From positions 186,001 through 250,000 of the forward strand of contig JAFKHH010000015.1 of NCBI GenBank assembly GCA_017306865.1: 64,000 nt of DNA. Reading direction: 5' to 3'. Of this stretch, positions 51,064-60,625 are shown piece after piece. The stretch is from Filimonas sp. Its GTDB lineage: Bacteria > Bacteroidota > Bacteroidia > Chitinophagales > Chitinophagaceae. The notes under the pieces were generated by a model. That model searched no databases, had not been told where the DNA came from, and was given only the letters and a program-made list of their open reading frames with translations. Positions within the stretch are counted from its first letter, which is position 1. The number at the start of each line of letters is the position of its first letter. The position numbers and the translations under genes are program-made.

Positions 51064-52944
51064 ATGAATAAACTGATTCTCGCATCCATACTCTCTATAA
51101 CCACGCTCTCTTCATTCGCCCAGGTCAAAGGCGATGAAGACAAAGAAATGTTCAACAACGCCAAAGACCGCGATCAGAAAGCCATTAAAGACGCACAAAA
51201 CGGCTGGTGGAAGAAAAGCATGGTTACACACGACCAGCGCATAGCGTGGTGGCGCGATGCAAAATTTGGCATGTTTGTACACTGGGGTATCTACTCCCTG
51301 CCCGGAGGCGAATGGAAAGGCAAAAAAGTAAGCGGTTATGCAGAACACCTCATGCGGAAAGAAAAAATATCGCGTGCTGAATATTTGGAATTAGCCCACC
51401 AGTTTAACCCTGTCAACTTCAATGCCGATGAGTGGATCCGTACCGCAAAAAATGCCGGTATGCGCTATTTTATTATCACAGCAAAGCACCACGATGGTTT
51501 TGCTATGTACGATTCTAAAGTAAGCGATTTTAATATAGTACAACAAACACCCTTTCATCGTGACCCGATGAAAGAGTTAGCGGCTGCCTGTAAAAAATAT
51601 GGGATCAAATTCGGGTTCTACTATTCCCACGCCTTCGATTGGGAGCATCCTGATGCACCGGGTAATGATTGGGAATATAAAAACCCCGGAGGCGATCAGA
51701 ATTTATATGGCGGAACCACATGGTACGACCAACACCCGGAACTGCTGACAAAAGCAAAAAAATATGTGGATGAAAAAGCCATTCCACAAATAAAAGAGTT
51801 GCTTACACAATATCATCCCGACATCCTGTGGTTTGATACGCCACATAAACTACCATTATCAGAAAATATACGCATACTGGAAGCCATACGCGCCACAGAC
51901 CCAAATGTAGTGGTGAATGGGAGATTGGTACGTAGCGGAAGTACGGGCAATATGGGCGACTATGCGAACACTGCCGACAGACCTGCTGAGTTTTATCCCG
52001 TTAATGGTGATTGGGAAGCCATTCCTACTACAAATGAATCTTATGGGTATAGCAAGTTTGACGATAGTCATAAACCCGCTTCCTTTTTTATACAACTAAT
52101 AGCTAAAGCTGCTGCACGCGGGGGCAACCTGCTGATGAACATTGGCCCCAAAGGCGATGGTACAATGGATAAGCGCGATCTGAAAATATTAGACAGCATC
52201 GGGCAATGGATGAATGTGAATAATGAAGCAGTATATCAAACCCACTCATCTGTATTGCCATTTCAAAGCTGGGGTGTAACTACACAAAAAGACAACAAAA
52301 TTTATCTCCACGTTTTTCAGTGGCCAAAAGATGGTAAACTATATGTAGGTGGCATCACTTTTGACAAAATAGCTAAAGCCAGCTTACTTGCAGATAAAAA
52401 GCAACTGTTAAGCATTATTGGTGCAGGGCAAAATGATTGTATCATAAATGTTTCCGGGAAGGTGCATAACAACATTAATACTGTAATAGTGCTGGAAACA
52501 AAAGGAACAATAAAGGCTGATTCCGTTATGTACATTGCGCCAAATACAGCCACAACAAGACTGCTCACATTTGATGCACAGCAACAGGGTAAAGGCTTCA
52601 GCTTTGCTGATGGCAAAGCCAACCACTACTATGTAGAAGGCTGGAAATCACTAGTTCAATCGTTGTCGTGGGATTTTAGGACTTCTGCTAAAGCAACTTA
52701 CCGTATTATTGTAAAATATGTGGCCGATAACAAAACTTCGGGAACGTTTGTGGTAGCAGCCGATGAGCTGAAGAAAGAAGAAAAAGTAGAAGCCACCAAA
52801 GGAAAGCCTGATGTGATCACGAAGGAATTAGGGAACATAACTTTAGCTCCGGGTGTTCACCGCATAGCATTGCAGGCGAAGGAAATAACGAATGAAGAGC
52901 TGGTGAAACCATTGGAAATAGTGTTGGAGAAGATTAGTGAATAG
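51064..52944 (+). CDS. Glycoside hydrolase family 29 alpha-L-fucosidase (with extra C-terminal domain)
   Basis: 626 residues from ATG 51064 (MNKLILASILSITTLSSFAQ signal). GH29 barrel: AKFGMFVHWGIYSLPGGEW, TAKHHDGFAMYDS, KFGFYYSHAFDWEHP, nucleophile Asp in DILWFDTPHK, and GGNLLMNIGPKGDG. Beyond the usual C-terminal beta domain it has a third beta domain (about 500-626) of carbohydrate-binding-module type. Removes alpha-linked L-fucose with retention. Differs from the shorter GH29 at 56256, suggesting they act on different linkages. Confidence 0.95.
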   Translation: MNKLILASILSITTLSSFAQVKGDEDKEMFNNAKDRDQKAIKDAQNGWWKKSMVTHDQRIAWWRDAKFGMFVHWGIYSLPGGEWKGKKVSGYAEHLMRKEKISRAEYLELAHQFNPVNFNADEWIRTAKNAGMRYFIITAKHHDGFAMYDSKVSDFNIVQQTPFHRDPMKELAAACKKYGIKFGFYYSHAFDWEHPDAPGNDWEYKNPGGDQNLYGGTTWYDQHPELLTKAKKYVDEKAIPQIKELLTQYHPDILWFDTPHKLPLSENIRILEAIRATDPNVVVNGRLVRSGSTGNMGDYANTADRPAEFYPVNGDWEAIPTTNESYGYSKFDDSHKPASFFIQLIAKAAARGGNLLMNIGPKGDGTMDKRDLKILDSIGQWMNVNNEAVYQTHSSVLPFQSWGVTTQKDNKIYLHVFQWPKDGKLYVGGITFDKIAKASLLADKKQLLSIIGAGQNDCIINVSGKVHNNINTVIVLETKGTIKADSVMYIAPNTATTRLLTFDAQQQGKGFSFADGKANHYYVEGWKSLVQSLSWDFRTSAKATYRIIVKYVADNKTSGTFVVAADELKKEEKVEATKGKPDVITKELGNITLAPGVHRIALQAKEITNEELVKPLEIVLEKISE

Positions 52945-53213
52945 ATATTATGTACGATGTTAGATGTACGGTGTAAAGAGAGTATGATACAGTGAGTGGT
53001 GAGTTGTCAGTTGTGAATGAGAAAACAATTTAACCATTGAACAATTAAACAATTTGGCTTCGCCTCGGTTCGTGTCCTCACGAACCGGAACATAACTGTC
53101 TCGTGAAGACACGAGCCAGGGCACGAAAAGTAGAAGGTAGTCAATTGTGAATGGGAAAACAATTTAACCATTCAACACTTAAACAATTTAAACAATTTGG
53201 CAAATTGAATATT
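52945..53213. repeat. Repeat block H, C, A, M, A
   Basis: Family H (52950-52967), C (gtgagtggtgagttgtcagt, 52994-53013), A (aatttaaccattgaacaatt), M hairpin GGTTCGTG/CACGAACC (53062-53082), a second M-like hairpin (gtctcgtgaagacacgagcc), then A again (ttaaccattcaacacttaaa) running to the GH88 start. Confidence 0.65.
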
Positions 53214-54413
53214 ATGGTGAGAAAATTTTTATTACCTGTTGTATGCTTAGCGTCAACCACCTTTGTGAATGCACAAAAACTTGATTTTGGTGACATTTTT
53301 AAAGATGCAGAGAAGCAGACACAAGTACTGATTAAGAACACAGATGAGGCAAGAAAAGAAAATGACAAACTTGTATCGCCTCGCACACTGGAAAATGGTA
53401 AACTCAAATTAGTTGCATCCAAAGACTGGACGAGTGGATTTTTCCCCGGCGTGCTGTGGTACATTTATGAGTTTAACAAGAAAGGGCAGTGGTTAGCAGA
53501 TGCGCAACGCTTTACGGCGCTCATAGAAAAAGAAAAGACAAATGGCACTACACACGATATGGGCTTTAAAGTGTATTGTAGTTTTGGTAATGGCTACCGC
53601 CTTACCAAAGACACAGGCTATAAAAGCGTACTTATTCAGTCAGCACAAACATTGGCCACCCGTTTCAGTCCTGTAGTAGGTTGTATCCGCTCATGGGACC
53701 ACCATGCAGACCAGTGGAAATTCCCGGTGATCATCGACAATATGATGAACCTGGAGCTGCTGTTTGAAGCCTCTAAATTATCTGGGGACTCATCTTATTA
53801 TAAAATTGCAGTAAGCCATGCTAATACAACAATGAAAAATCATTTCAGGGCGGACTATAGTTGCTACCATGTGGTAGACTACGATCCTGAAACAGGCAAA
53901 GTTGTACACAAGCAAACACACCAGGGATTCAGCGATGAGTCTGCATGGGCACGTGGACAGGCATGGGCGCTGTACGGCTATACTATGTGCTACCGCGAAA
54001 CAGGCGATCCTGCTTATTTAGCGCATGCAGAAAAAGTAGCGGCATACATTCTCAATAATCCGAATATGCCGAAAGACCTTGTACCTTATTGGGATTTCAA
54101 TGCGCCAAACATTCCGAATGAACCGCGCGACGCTTCTGCAGCAGCAGTTATTGCCTCTGGTTTGTATGAACTAAGCCAATACAGCAAAGGAAGCGCTAAA
54201 TATTACAAAGAGACAGCGGATAAGATCATAAACAGCCTTACAAAAAGCTATCGTGCAGACAAGGGTACTTACCAGGGCTTTATCTTAACGCAAAGCACCG
54301 GTTCTAAACCGGCAAACAGTGAAGTAGATGTACCACTGAACTATGCAGACTACTACTATCTCGAAGCATTGCTGAGAGCCAAAAAAATAAAGGAAGGGAA
54401 GAAACTCTTTTAA
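53214..54413 (+). CDS. Glycoside hydrolase family 88 unsaturated glucuronyl hydrolase
   Basis: 399 residues from ATG 53214 (MVRKFLLPVVCLASTTFVNAQ signal); the ATG at 53151 lies in a family-A repeat. GH88 (alpha/alpha)6 barrel: DWTSGFFPGVLWYIYE, THDMGFKVYCSFGNGYRLT, SWDHHADQWKFPVIIDNMMN (catalytic Asp in IIDNMMN), DESAWARGQAWALYGYTMCY and WDFNAPNIPNEPRDASAAAV. It hydrates the 4,5-double bond and releases unsaturated uronic acid from oligosaccharide ends made by lyases. Pairs functionally with the lyases in this locus. Confidence 0.95.
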   Translation: MVRKFLLPVVCLASTTFVNAQKLDFGDIFKDAEKQTQVLIKNTDEARKENDKLVSPRTLENGKLKLVASKDWTSGFFPGVLWYIYEFNKKGQWLADAQRFTALIEKEKTNGTTHDMGFKVYCSFGNGYRLTKDTGYKSVLIQSAQTLATRFSPVVGCIRSWDHHADQWKFPVIIDNMMNLELLFEASKLSGDSSYYKIAVSHANTTMKNHFRADYSCYHVVDYDPETGKVVHKQTHQGFSDESAWARGQAWALYGYTMCYRETGDPAYLAHAEKVAAYILNNPNMPKDLVPYWDFNAPNIPNEPRDASAAAVIASGLYELSQYSKGSAKYYKETADKIINSLTKSYRADKGTYQGFILTQSTGSKPANSEVDVPLNYADYYYLEALLRAKKIKEGKKLF

Positions 54414-54421
54414 ACTATCGC

Positions 54422-54450
54422 AAACAGGCACTGTCATAAGTGCCTGTTTT
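54422..54450 (+). terminator. Intrinsic terminator between GH88 and PL6 genes
   Basis: AAACAGGCAC (54422-54431) pairs with GTGCCTGTTT (54440-54449), loop 8 nt, followed by T and AATTT. It starts 9 bp after the GH88 stop and 25 bp before the PL6 ATG. Confidence 0.75.
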
Positions 54451-54474
54451 AATTTATACAAACCCGTCAGCCAT

Positions 54475-55848
54475 ATGAGAAAATTAAGTACACTTTTGAT
54501 TGCAACAGCATTGTTTGCACACGTACAGGTAAACGCAAAAGATTATACCGTTCACTCCGCCGCAGAATTGAGCCAATTAAGCCTCCAGGCAGGTGATAAA
54601 GTTATTTTAGCACAAGGAGACTGGAAAGATCAACAGTTAGTCTTTAAAGGAAAAGGAAAGGAAAACAAACCGATTATCTTAACTACCGATCAACCGGGAA
54701 AATTACAACTGACAGGTAATTCGCATCTGCTGATAGATGGTGAATATCTTGAAGTGAACGGCGTAACTTTTACAGATGGCTATTCTCTTAAAGGAGACGT
54801 TGTCGTATTCTCCGATGCATCGACCCATTGTCGCTTTACCAATTCTGCTATTATCAACTACAATCACCCGGATAAAAAAGTAGATTATAAATGGCTTTCC
54901 CTGCATGGCAATAACAACAGGGTAGACCATTGCTTCATGCAAGGGAAAACACACCAGGGTACAACCCTCGTAGTGTGGTTGTCCAATAAGGCAAATTATC
55001 ACCGCATAGACCATAACTATTTTGGCGAGCGCCCGGACCTCGGTGTGAATGGTGGCGAGACTATCCGTATAGGCACGAGCGATTGGTCTATGCACGACTC
55101 TTACACAACTGTAGAAGAAAACATATTTTATCATTGCAATGGTGAAATGGAAGTAGTCTCAAATAAAAGCTGCAACAATACCATTGCAAACAACCTGTTT
55201 TATGAATGTGTAGGCACGCTTACCTTACGTCATGGTAACAGCGTATCCGTATATGGTAATTATTTTATTGGCAATGGTGTGAAAGAAACAGGTGGCATCC
55301 GTATTATCGGCGAAAATCATCGCGTGTATAACAACTACCTGCAAGGGCTTACCGGCAAAGGGCTGAAAGCAGCCATCTCCATGATGAATGCTATGACCAA
55401 TCCACCACTGAATGGTTACTGGCAGGTAAAAAATCCTATTGTAGTAAATAATACCATTGTTGATTGCAAACAAGGATTCGATATTGGCGCCGGTAAAAAT
55501 GATACACGCACTGTTGTACCTGTTAATGGCGTTATAATGAATAATCTTGTGCAACATACTCCAGCGATACAGCTAACAGACCAGCCGGAGAAATTTACAA
55601 TCAGCAATAATATTATTTCAAACGATGCCGCAGCGGATGGTTTTACAGAACAGAAAAACGTATTAAAAAAACAAGATGGTTTGTACGTGCCGGATAATAG
55701 TGTTGTAAATACAGCAAAAGGCGATTATAGTTTTACGAATAATAAAAACATGGGCGCACCTGCCACAAATGCCGCACAACAAAAACTCTTAAAAGGTGAA
55801 GGTGTCGGCCCGGCGTGGATGAGCTTTGGTAAGGAATTGAAATTGTAA
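54475..55848 (+). CDS. Polysaccharide lyase family 6 (alginate lyase / chondroitinase B fold)
   Basis: 457 residues with signal peptide (MRKLSTLLIATALFAHVQVNA). Right-handed parallel beta-helix with PL6 motifs: NGVTFTDGY, LVVWLSNKANYHRIDHNYFG, NGGETIRIGTS, EVVSNKSC (catalytic Lys) and LTLRHGNSVSVYGNYF (catalytic Arg). Cleaves alginate, dermatan sulfate or related uronate-containing chains with Ca-assisted beta-elimination. In this setting the natural substrate may not be alginate. Located directly after a terminator, so expression may be partly separate from GH88. Confidence 0.93.
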   Translation: MRKLSTLLIATALFAHVQVNAKDYTVHSAAELSQLSLQAGDKVILAQGDWKDQQLVFKGKGKENKPIILTTDQPGKLQLTGNSHLLIDGEYLEVNGVTFTDGYSLKGDVVVFSDASTHCRFTNSAIINYNHPDKKVDYKWLSLHGNNNRVDHCFMQGKTHQGTTLVVWLSNKANYHRIDHNYFGERPDLGVNGGETIRIGTSDWSMHDSYTTVEENIFYHCNGEMEVVSNKSCNNTIANNLFYECVGTLTLRHGNSVSVYGNYFIGNGVKETGGIRIIGENHRVYNNYLQGLTGKGLKAAISMMNAMTNPPLNGYWQVKNPIVVNNTIVDCKQGFDIGAGKNDTRTVVPVNGVIMNNLVQHTPAIQLTDQPEKFTISNNIISNDAAADGFTEQKNVLKKQDGLYVPDNSVVNTAKGDYSFTNNKNMGAPATNAAQQKLLKGEGVGPAWMSFGKELKL

Positions 55849-56255
55849 GTGGTGGAATCGTGAATCGTGAGACGATAATCGTGAATAGGCTATTCTGTGG
55901 TTTCCGTGTCTCTGTGGCAAATTTTATGACGGGACGATGAAGTGTGCGACGCAAGGGACGATGCTATGAAAAACTATTGCCCGGACAGTAATATCGTGAA
56001 TCGTGAGACGATAATCGTGAATGGACTATTCTGTGTTTCCGTGTCTCTGTGGCAAAAGACCTTCCTATCTCAAATCTCAAATTTCAAATCTCAAATACCT
56101 TTATATACCATATATACATCGTAAACCGTATATCCCGCAAAGAAATGCCAATCTGTTTGAATAAATGGATAATCCCGCGGGCTTATACATCGTGAATAAT
56201 TGGTTAGTTGCAATAGATTTAAACCATTGATTTGCCATATAATACTCACCTCAAC
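55849..56255. repeat. 407-bp gap with a 136-bp direct duplication and a J element
   Basis: No gene is seen. A segment of E words plus ctgtg-tttccgtgtctctg occurs at 55857-55921 and again at 55993-56056 (period 136). Between them lies a J element, inverted (atgaagtgtgcgacgcaagg, 55938-55957). Family B (caaatctcaaatttcaaatc) follows at about 56075. The last 130 bp form the GH29 leader. Confidence 0.75.
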
Positions 56256-57680
56256 ATGAAAAAGATTTTAGTTACATTATTTGCACTGGCGATAGCCACG
56301 TCCTCACTTTTTGCACAGACGGACCAGGATAAAAAAATGGAATGGTGGCGCGAAGCCCGCTTTGGTATGTTCATTCACTGGGGCGTGTATTCTGTGCCCG
56401 CAGGTGTATATAAGGGGCATGAAATGGCGCGTGGTGGCGGTGAGTGGATCATGAACCGCTCTAAAATTCCTGTGGCGGAGTACCAGCAATATGCAAAACA
56501 ATTCAACCCGATCAAATACAATGCGGAAGCTTGGGTAAAACTGGCAAAAGACGCGGGTATGAAATACATAGTGATCACGGCGAAGCACCATGATGGTTTT
56601 GCCATGTTCAAATCAAACGCGAGCAAGTGGAACATTGCAGACGCAACACCTTATGGCAAAGATGTATTGAAAGCATTGGCTGACGCTTGCCGTAAGTATA
56701 AAATGAAATTAGGCTTTTATTATTCGCAGGCACAGGATTGGAACAATCCCGGGGGATCTGCTGCACGTAAAGTTGCTTCAGAGGGATGGCCCAATCCTGA
56801 TTCTGCGAAAATAGATGCTTACACAGAAGCGCATACAGGGCATTGGGACCCGGCGCAAACAACGGCTACCATGGCTGAGTACATAGACAAAGTAGCGGTG
56901 CCGCAGGTAAAAGAATTGCTGACAAACTATGGCGATGTAGCTGTATTGTGGTGGGATACGCCTACAAACATGACAGATGAGTTTGCTACAAAACTACAAG
57001 AGCAACTGAAACTGCAACCTAACATCATTACCAACGACAGGCTGAAACGTCCAAACTTTCCGGGCGATTATAAAACACCTGAGCAGAAAATCCCTAACCT
57101 GAAAGAACTGGATGGCCGCGACTGGGAAACCTGTATGACCATGAATGGTACATGGGGCTTTAAAAGCTACGACCACAAATGGAAAAGTGTAGAATTGTTG
57201 TTACGTAACTTAATTGATATCGCATCTAAAGGTGGTAACTATTTGCTGAATGTAGGCCCGACTGCAGAAGGTGAAATACCTGGTGAAAGCATAGAAGCAT
57301 TGAAACAAATGGGTGCATGGCTGAAAGTGAACGGCGAAGCAATCTACGGCACAAAAGCAAGCCCGCTGGATACACTTGGCTGGGGCCGTTGTACACGTAA
57401 AGAAAACGGTAATAACACTACGTTATACCTCTCCGTGTTTAACTGGCCTGCAAGTGGTAAACTAACTGTTACCGGTTTGAATAGTGATGTGCTGTCTGCT
57501 AAATTATTAGCCAACGGTTCTACGCTTAAAACAACAAAAAGCGGCAACGATCTTGTAATAGACGTACCGGCAACTGCTCCTGATAAAATTGCATCCGTTA
57601 TCAAGCTGGAAGTAAAAGGCAAGCTGGGTAAAGATGTAAAAAGCAAAGGAAAAGGACAGGAGAAGGCGTTGGATGAGTGA
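56256..57680 (+). CDS. Glycoside hydrolase family 29 alpha-L-fucosidase, shorter form
   Basis: 474 residues from ATG 56256 (MKKILVTLFALAIATSSLFAQ signal). Motifs: EARFGMFIHWGVYSVPAGVY, TAKHHDGFAMFKSN, KLGFYYSQAQDWNNPGG, nucleophile Asp in AVLWWDTPTNM, and GGNYLLNVGPTAEGEIP; one C-terminal beta domain. Ends in a Lys-rich tail (KGKLGKDVKSKGKGQEKALD). Likely periplasmic removal of alpha-L-fucose from imported oligosaccharides. Confidence 0.95.
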   Translation: MKKILVTLFALAIATSSLFAQTDQDKKMEWWREARFGMFIHWGVYSVPAGVYKGHEMARGGGEWIMNRSKIPVAEYQQYAKQFNPIKYNAEAWVKLAKDAGMKYIVITAKHHDGFAMFKSNASKWNIADATPYGKDVLKALADACRKYKMKLGFYYSQAQDWNNPGGSAARKVASEGWPNPDSAKIDAYTEAHTGHWDPAQTTATMAEYIDKVAVPQVKELLTNYGDVAVLWWDTPTNMTDEFATKLQEQLKLQPNIITNDRLKRPNFPGDYKTPEQKIPNLKELDGRDWETCMTMNGTWGFKSYDHKWKSVELLLRNLIDIASKGGNYLLNVGPTAEGEIPGESIEALKQMGAWLKVNGEAIYGTKASPLDTLGWGRCTRKENGNNTTLYLSVFNWPASGKLTVTGLNSDVLSAKLLANGSTLKTTKSGNDLVIDVPATAPDKIASVIKLEVKGKLGKDVKSKGKGQEKALDE

Positions 57681-57855
57681 TAACATTTAATTGTTGAATG
57701 GTTATATTGTTTAATTGTTGGGAACGTCTCGAACGCCCTGGTTTGTGTTTTCACGAACCAAGGCGTAACAACAATCTAACCATTCAACAATGCAACAATT
57801 AACCCATAGCTTGTTATAGAGGATCAATAACTGCTCAAAACTCAATTTGAACAGT
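57681..57855. repeat. Nested A-M-A hairpin
   Basis: Outer A arms (taattgttgaatggttatat from 57688; aacaatctaaccattcaaca from 57771) enclose a family-M hairpin at 57734-57765 (CGCCCTGGTTTGTG / CACGAACCAAGGCG). The left arm starts within 10 bp of the GH29 stop. Confidence 0.75.
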
Positions 57856-59391
57856 ATGCAAAAAAGTATTTCGTTTTTATGTTTCCTGCTACTGGCTGTG
57901 CTTACAAAAGCAGCAGTACATATAGATGTTACAAAATTTGGCGCAGTAGGTGACGGCAAAGTAATGAACACACAAGCCATACAGACTGCCATAGATAGTT
58001 GCAGCGCGCAAGGCGGCGGTAAAGTGGTATTCCCCGCAGGTACGTGGCTAAGCGGTACGCTGCTGTTGAAAACAGGCGTTACACTGTACCTGGATGAAAA
58101 AGCTACGCTGCTGGGCAGCACAGATATCGCAGACTATAAAGTAGTAGATGGTTTTAAGGATGGCTTAGGCCAGGCAATGGGTTATTGCTTTATCGGTGCG
58201 GTAGATGTACAGAATGTAGGACTGGAAGGCCTGGGCACAATAGACGGGCAAGGCAAGCTGGTACGCGAGTCCGGAGGAAAAGACAGGAGGCCTTTTCTTA
58301 TTCGCTTTGTAAGATGTAACAACGTCTCTGTAAAAGAAGTACGCCTGACCGGGCCTACTGCATGGACGCTGCATCTTTTCCGTTGTAAAAATATTATTGC
58401 AGACAAAGTAGTGATACGCAGCCGCGGCTTAGGTAATAACGACGGTATTGATATTGATTGTTGCGAAGATGTAGTGATCAGGAATTGTGATATAGATAGT
58501 GGTGATGATGCGATCTGTTTTAAAACCACCAGCCCGTTCCCTTGTAAAAATGTGCTGATAGAGAACATACACATCTTCACAAGAGAAGGCGCTATAAAAT
58601 TTGGTACAGAATCCGCAGGCAACTTTGAAAACATCAAAGTAAAAAATATTGAGATCATGTTTGCACGCGAAGGCGGCATCAAATTGTTCTCTGTAGACGG
58701 CTCTAAAATGAAAAACATAGAGATCAGTGATGTGGTCATGCACAAAGCACATCTGCCGATCATTGTTCGCTTAGGCGCAAGAATGAAAACCTTCCGTCCG
58801 GGCGATCCGAAACTGGAAGTTGGTTCTATCAGTAATGTAAAGATCAGGAATGTAAAAGTGTATGATGGCGACTGGATCGGTATATTAATGAGTGGTATTC
58901 CCGGCCATAATATTGATGGCCTTACCATGGAAAATATAGACATCAACGTAACAGGCAAAGGCACGCTGGATGATGCAAAACTAAAACCCGAAGAGAAAAT
59001 AGATGCCTATCCGGAGATCTATATTTTTGGCAGAAGGTTACCTGCCTACGGCATGTACCTGCGCCATGCGCAGAACATTACTATGAAAAATGTAAATCTG
59101 CATATAGATTCTACAGATGCACGACCAGCGATCATTGCCACAGATATAGCCAATATTACACTGACAGACTGGAAACTATCAACGAACAACTCCCAGGAGC
59201 CATTGATCAACCTGGACGCAGCTAAAAATATTGCATTAACGAACATAACACCTTCTGCAAAACCAGCTACCTTCTTATCTGTAACAGGAAAAGAAAGTAA
59301 AAAGATTACTGTAAAACAAAGCAAGTGGGGAGAGAAAGCAGCAGTAAAATTAGCTGATGAAGTAGAGAAAGGGACTGTAGTGTTTAATTGA
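57856..59391 (+). CDS. Glycoside hydrolase family 28 (polygalacturonase/rhamnogalacturonase-like)
   Basis: 511 residues from ATG 57856 (signal MQKSISFLCFLLLAVLTKA); a TTG nine bases upstream is in frame but unnecessary. Parallel beta-helix with pectate-lyase-superfamily start (DVTKFGAVGDGKVMNTQAIQ). Active-site motifs: NNDGIDIDCCEDV (NxD) and DSGDDAICFK (DD), then REGAIKFGTESAGNFENI at the place of GHG/RIK motifs, the variant seen in many bacterial exo-acting GH28. Hydrolyses alpha-linked galacturonic acid, probably from oligosaccharide ends. The last codons overlap a family-A repeat. Confidence 0.93.
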   Translation: MQKSISFLCFLLLAVLTKAAVHIDVTKFGAVGDGKVMNTQAIQTAIDSCSAQGGGKVVFPAGTWLSGTLLLKTGVTLYLDEKATLLGSTDIADYKVVDGFKDGLGQAMGYCFIGAVDVQNVGLEGLGTIDGQGKLVRESGGKDRRPFLIRFVRCNNVSVKEVRLTGPTAWTLHLFRCKNIIADKVVIRSRGLGNNDGIDIDCCEDVVIRNCDIDSGDDAICFKTTSPFPCKNVLIENIHIFTREGAIKFGTESAGNFENIKVKNIEIMFAREGGIKLFSVDGSKMKNIEISDVVMHKAHLPIIVRLGARMKTFRPGDPKLEVGSISNVKIRNVKVYDGDWIGILMSGIPGHNIDGLTMENIDINVTGKGTLDDAKLKPEEKIDAYPEIYIFGRRLPAYGMYLRHAQNITMKNVNLHIDSTDARPAIIATDIANITLTDWKLSTNNSQEPLINLDAAKNIALTNITPSAKPATFLSVTGKESKKITVKQSKWGEKAAVKLADEVEKGTVVFN

Positions 59392-59488
59392 TAAATTGTT
59401 GAATGGTTAACTATAAAACCTGTCAGGTTTATAAAAACAATTCAGCCATTCAACAATACAACCATCTAACTATATAACAATTGAATTC
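59392..59488. repeat. Nested A-I-A hairpin
   Basis: A arms (taaattgttgaatggttaac; caattcagccattcaacaat) enclose a small I palindrome AAACCTGTCAGGTTT (59416-59430). It occupies the whole gap. Confidence 0.7.
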
Positions 59489-60625
59489 ATGAAGAAAGTA
59501 TATAAACCATTATTCGTTCTATTCGCTGCAATGCAGGTAAATGCAAACGTGTTTGCACAATCCGGTGATTTGGAAAACTGGCCCAAAGGCACTTCTCCGC
59601 AAGAAGTAGGTAAAAAAGTAGCAGAGCATTTTAATGCATCTCCACACCAGAACTTTGGAAGGCCCACACCACCTACACGCATGACCTATCCTGAAACATG
59701 CGCATGGTATGGTGCATTACAATTTGCAAAAGAAAGCAATGATAAAGCATTGGCTGAAAAACTGAAAAATAGATTTGAGCCTTTGTTTACAACAGAAGCA
59801 GGTATGATCCCACCTGCAGAACACGTAGACTATACAGTGTTCGGCTCTGTGCCATTGGAACTGTATATACAGACAAAAGATAAACGTTACCTGGATATGG
59901 GATTGGCCTTTGCTGACAAGCAATGGGGAGAACCAACCGGTAAATATGTAAAACCGGAAGAAGCGAAAACATATGCAGACCGTGGCCTTACATGGCAGAC
60001 GCGTATGTGGATAGACGATATGTTTATGATCACGACCGTGCAAATGCAGGCTTACCGCGCAACGGGTGATAAGAAATACATGGAACGCACTGCAAAAGAA
60101 ATGACGGTGTACCTGGATTCGTTACAACGCCCGAATGGTTTGTTTTATCACGCGCCAGATGTACCTTTCTTCTGGGGACGCGGCGATGGCTGGATGGCAG
60201 TTGGTATGACGGATGTATTACGTGCGTTGCCGAAAGATAACCAGTATCGCGAGCGCATTATGAAAGGATATAAGCTAATGATGGCATCCCTCTTGCAACA
60301 CCAGGCTGCAAGCGGCATGTGGAACCAACTGATAGATGTGCCTGAAGCATGGCCGGAGACATCTGGTTCTGCTATGTTTACCTACGCACTCATTACTGGT
60401 GTAAAGAATGGCTGGCTGGATAAGAAAACATATGGCCCGGCCGCACGCAAAGCATGGCTGGCATTGATCACCTATATTGATGATAATAATGATGTGAAAG
60501 AAGTATGTGAGGGTACGAATAAGAAAAATGACCTGCAATATTACCTCAATCGCAAACGCAATGTAGGAGATATGCACGGACAAGCGCCGGTAATGTGGTG
60601 CGCGACAGCGTTGCTGAGAAAATAA
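59489..60625 (+). CDS. Glycoside hydrolase family 105 unsaturated rhamnogalacturonyl hydrolase
   Basis: 378 residues with signal peptide (MKKVYKPLFVLFAAMQVNANVFAQ). GH105 (alpha/alpha)6 barrel: TYPETCAWYGALQFA, QTRMWIDDMFMITTVQMQAY (catalytic Asp), GLFYHAPDVPFFWGRGDGW, SGMWNQLIDVPEAWPETSGS and the C-terminal DMHGQAPVMWCATALLRK. Removes unsaturated galacturonate (or glucuronate) from oligosaccharides produced by lyases; complements GH88 in this locus. Confidence 0.95.
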   Translation: MKKVYKPLFVLFAAMQVNANVFAQSGDLENWPKGTSPQEVGKKVAEHFNASPHQNFGRPTPPTRMTYPETCAWYGALQFAKESNDKALAEKLKNRFEPLFTTEAGMIPPAEHVDYTVFGSVPLELYIQTKDKRYLDMGLAFADKQWGEPTGKYVKPEEAKTYADRGLTWQTRMWIDDMFMITTVQMQAYRATGDKKYMERTAKEMTVYLDSLQRPNGLFYHAPDVPFFWGRGDGWMAVGMTDVLRALPKDNQYRERIMKGYKLMMASLLQHQAASGMWNQLIDVPEAWPETSGSAMFTYALITGVKNGWLDKKTYGPAARKAWLALITYIDDNNDVKEVCEGTNKKNDLQYYLNRKRNVGDMHGQAPVMWCATALLRK

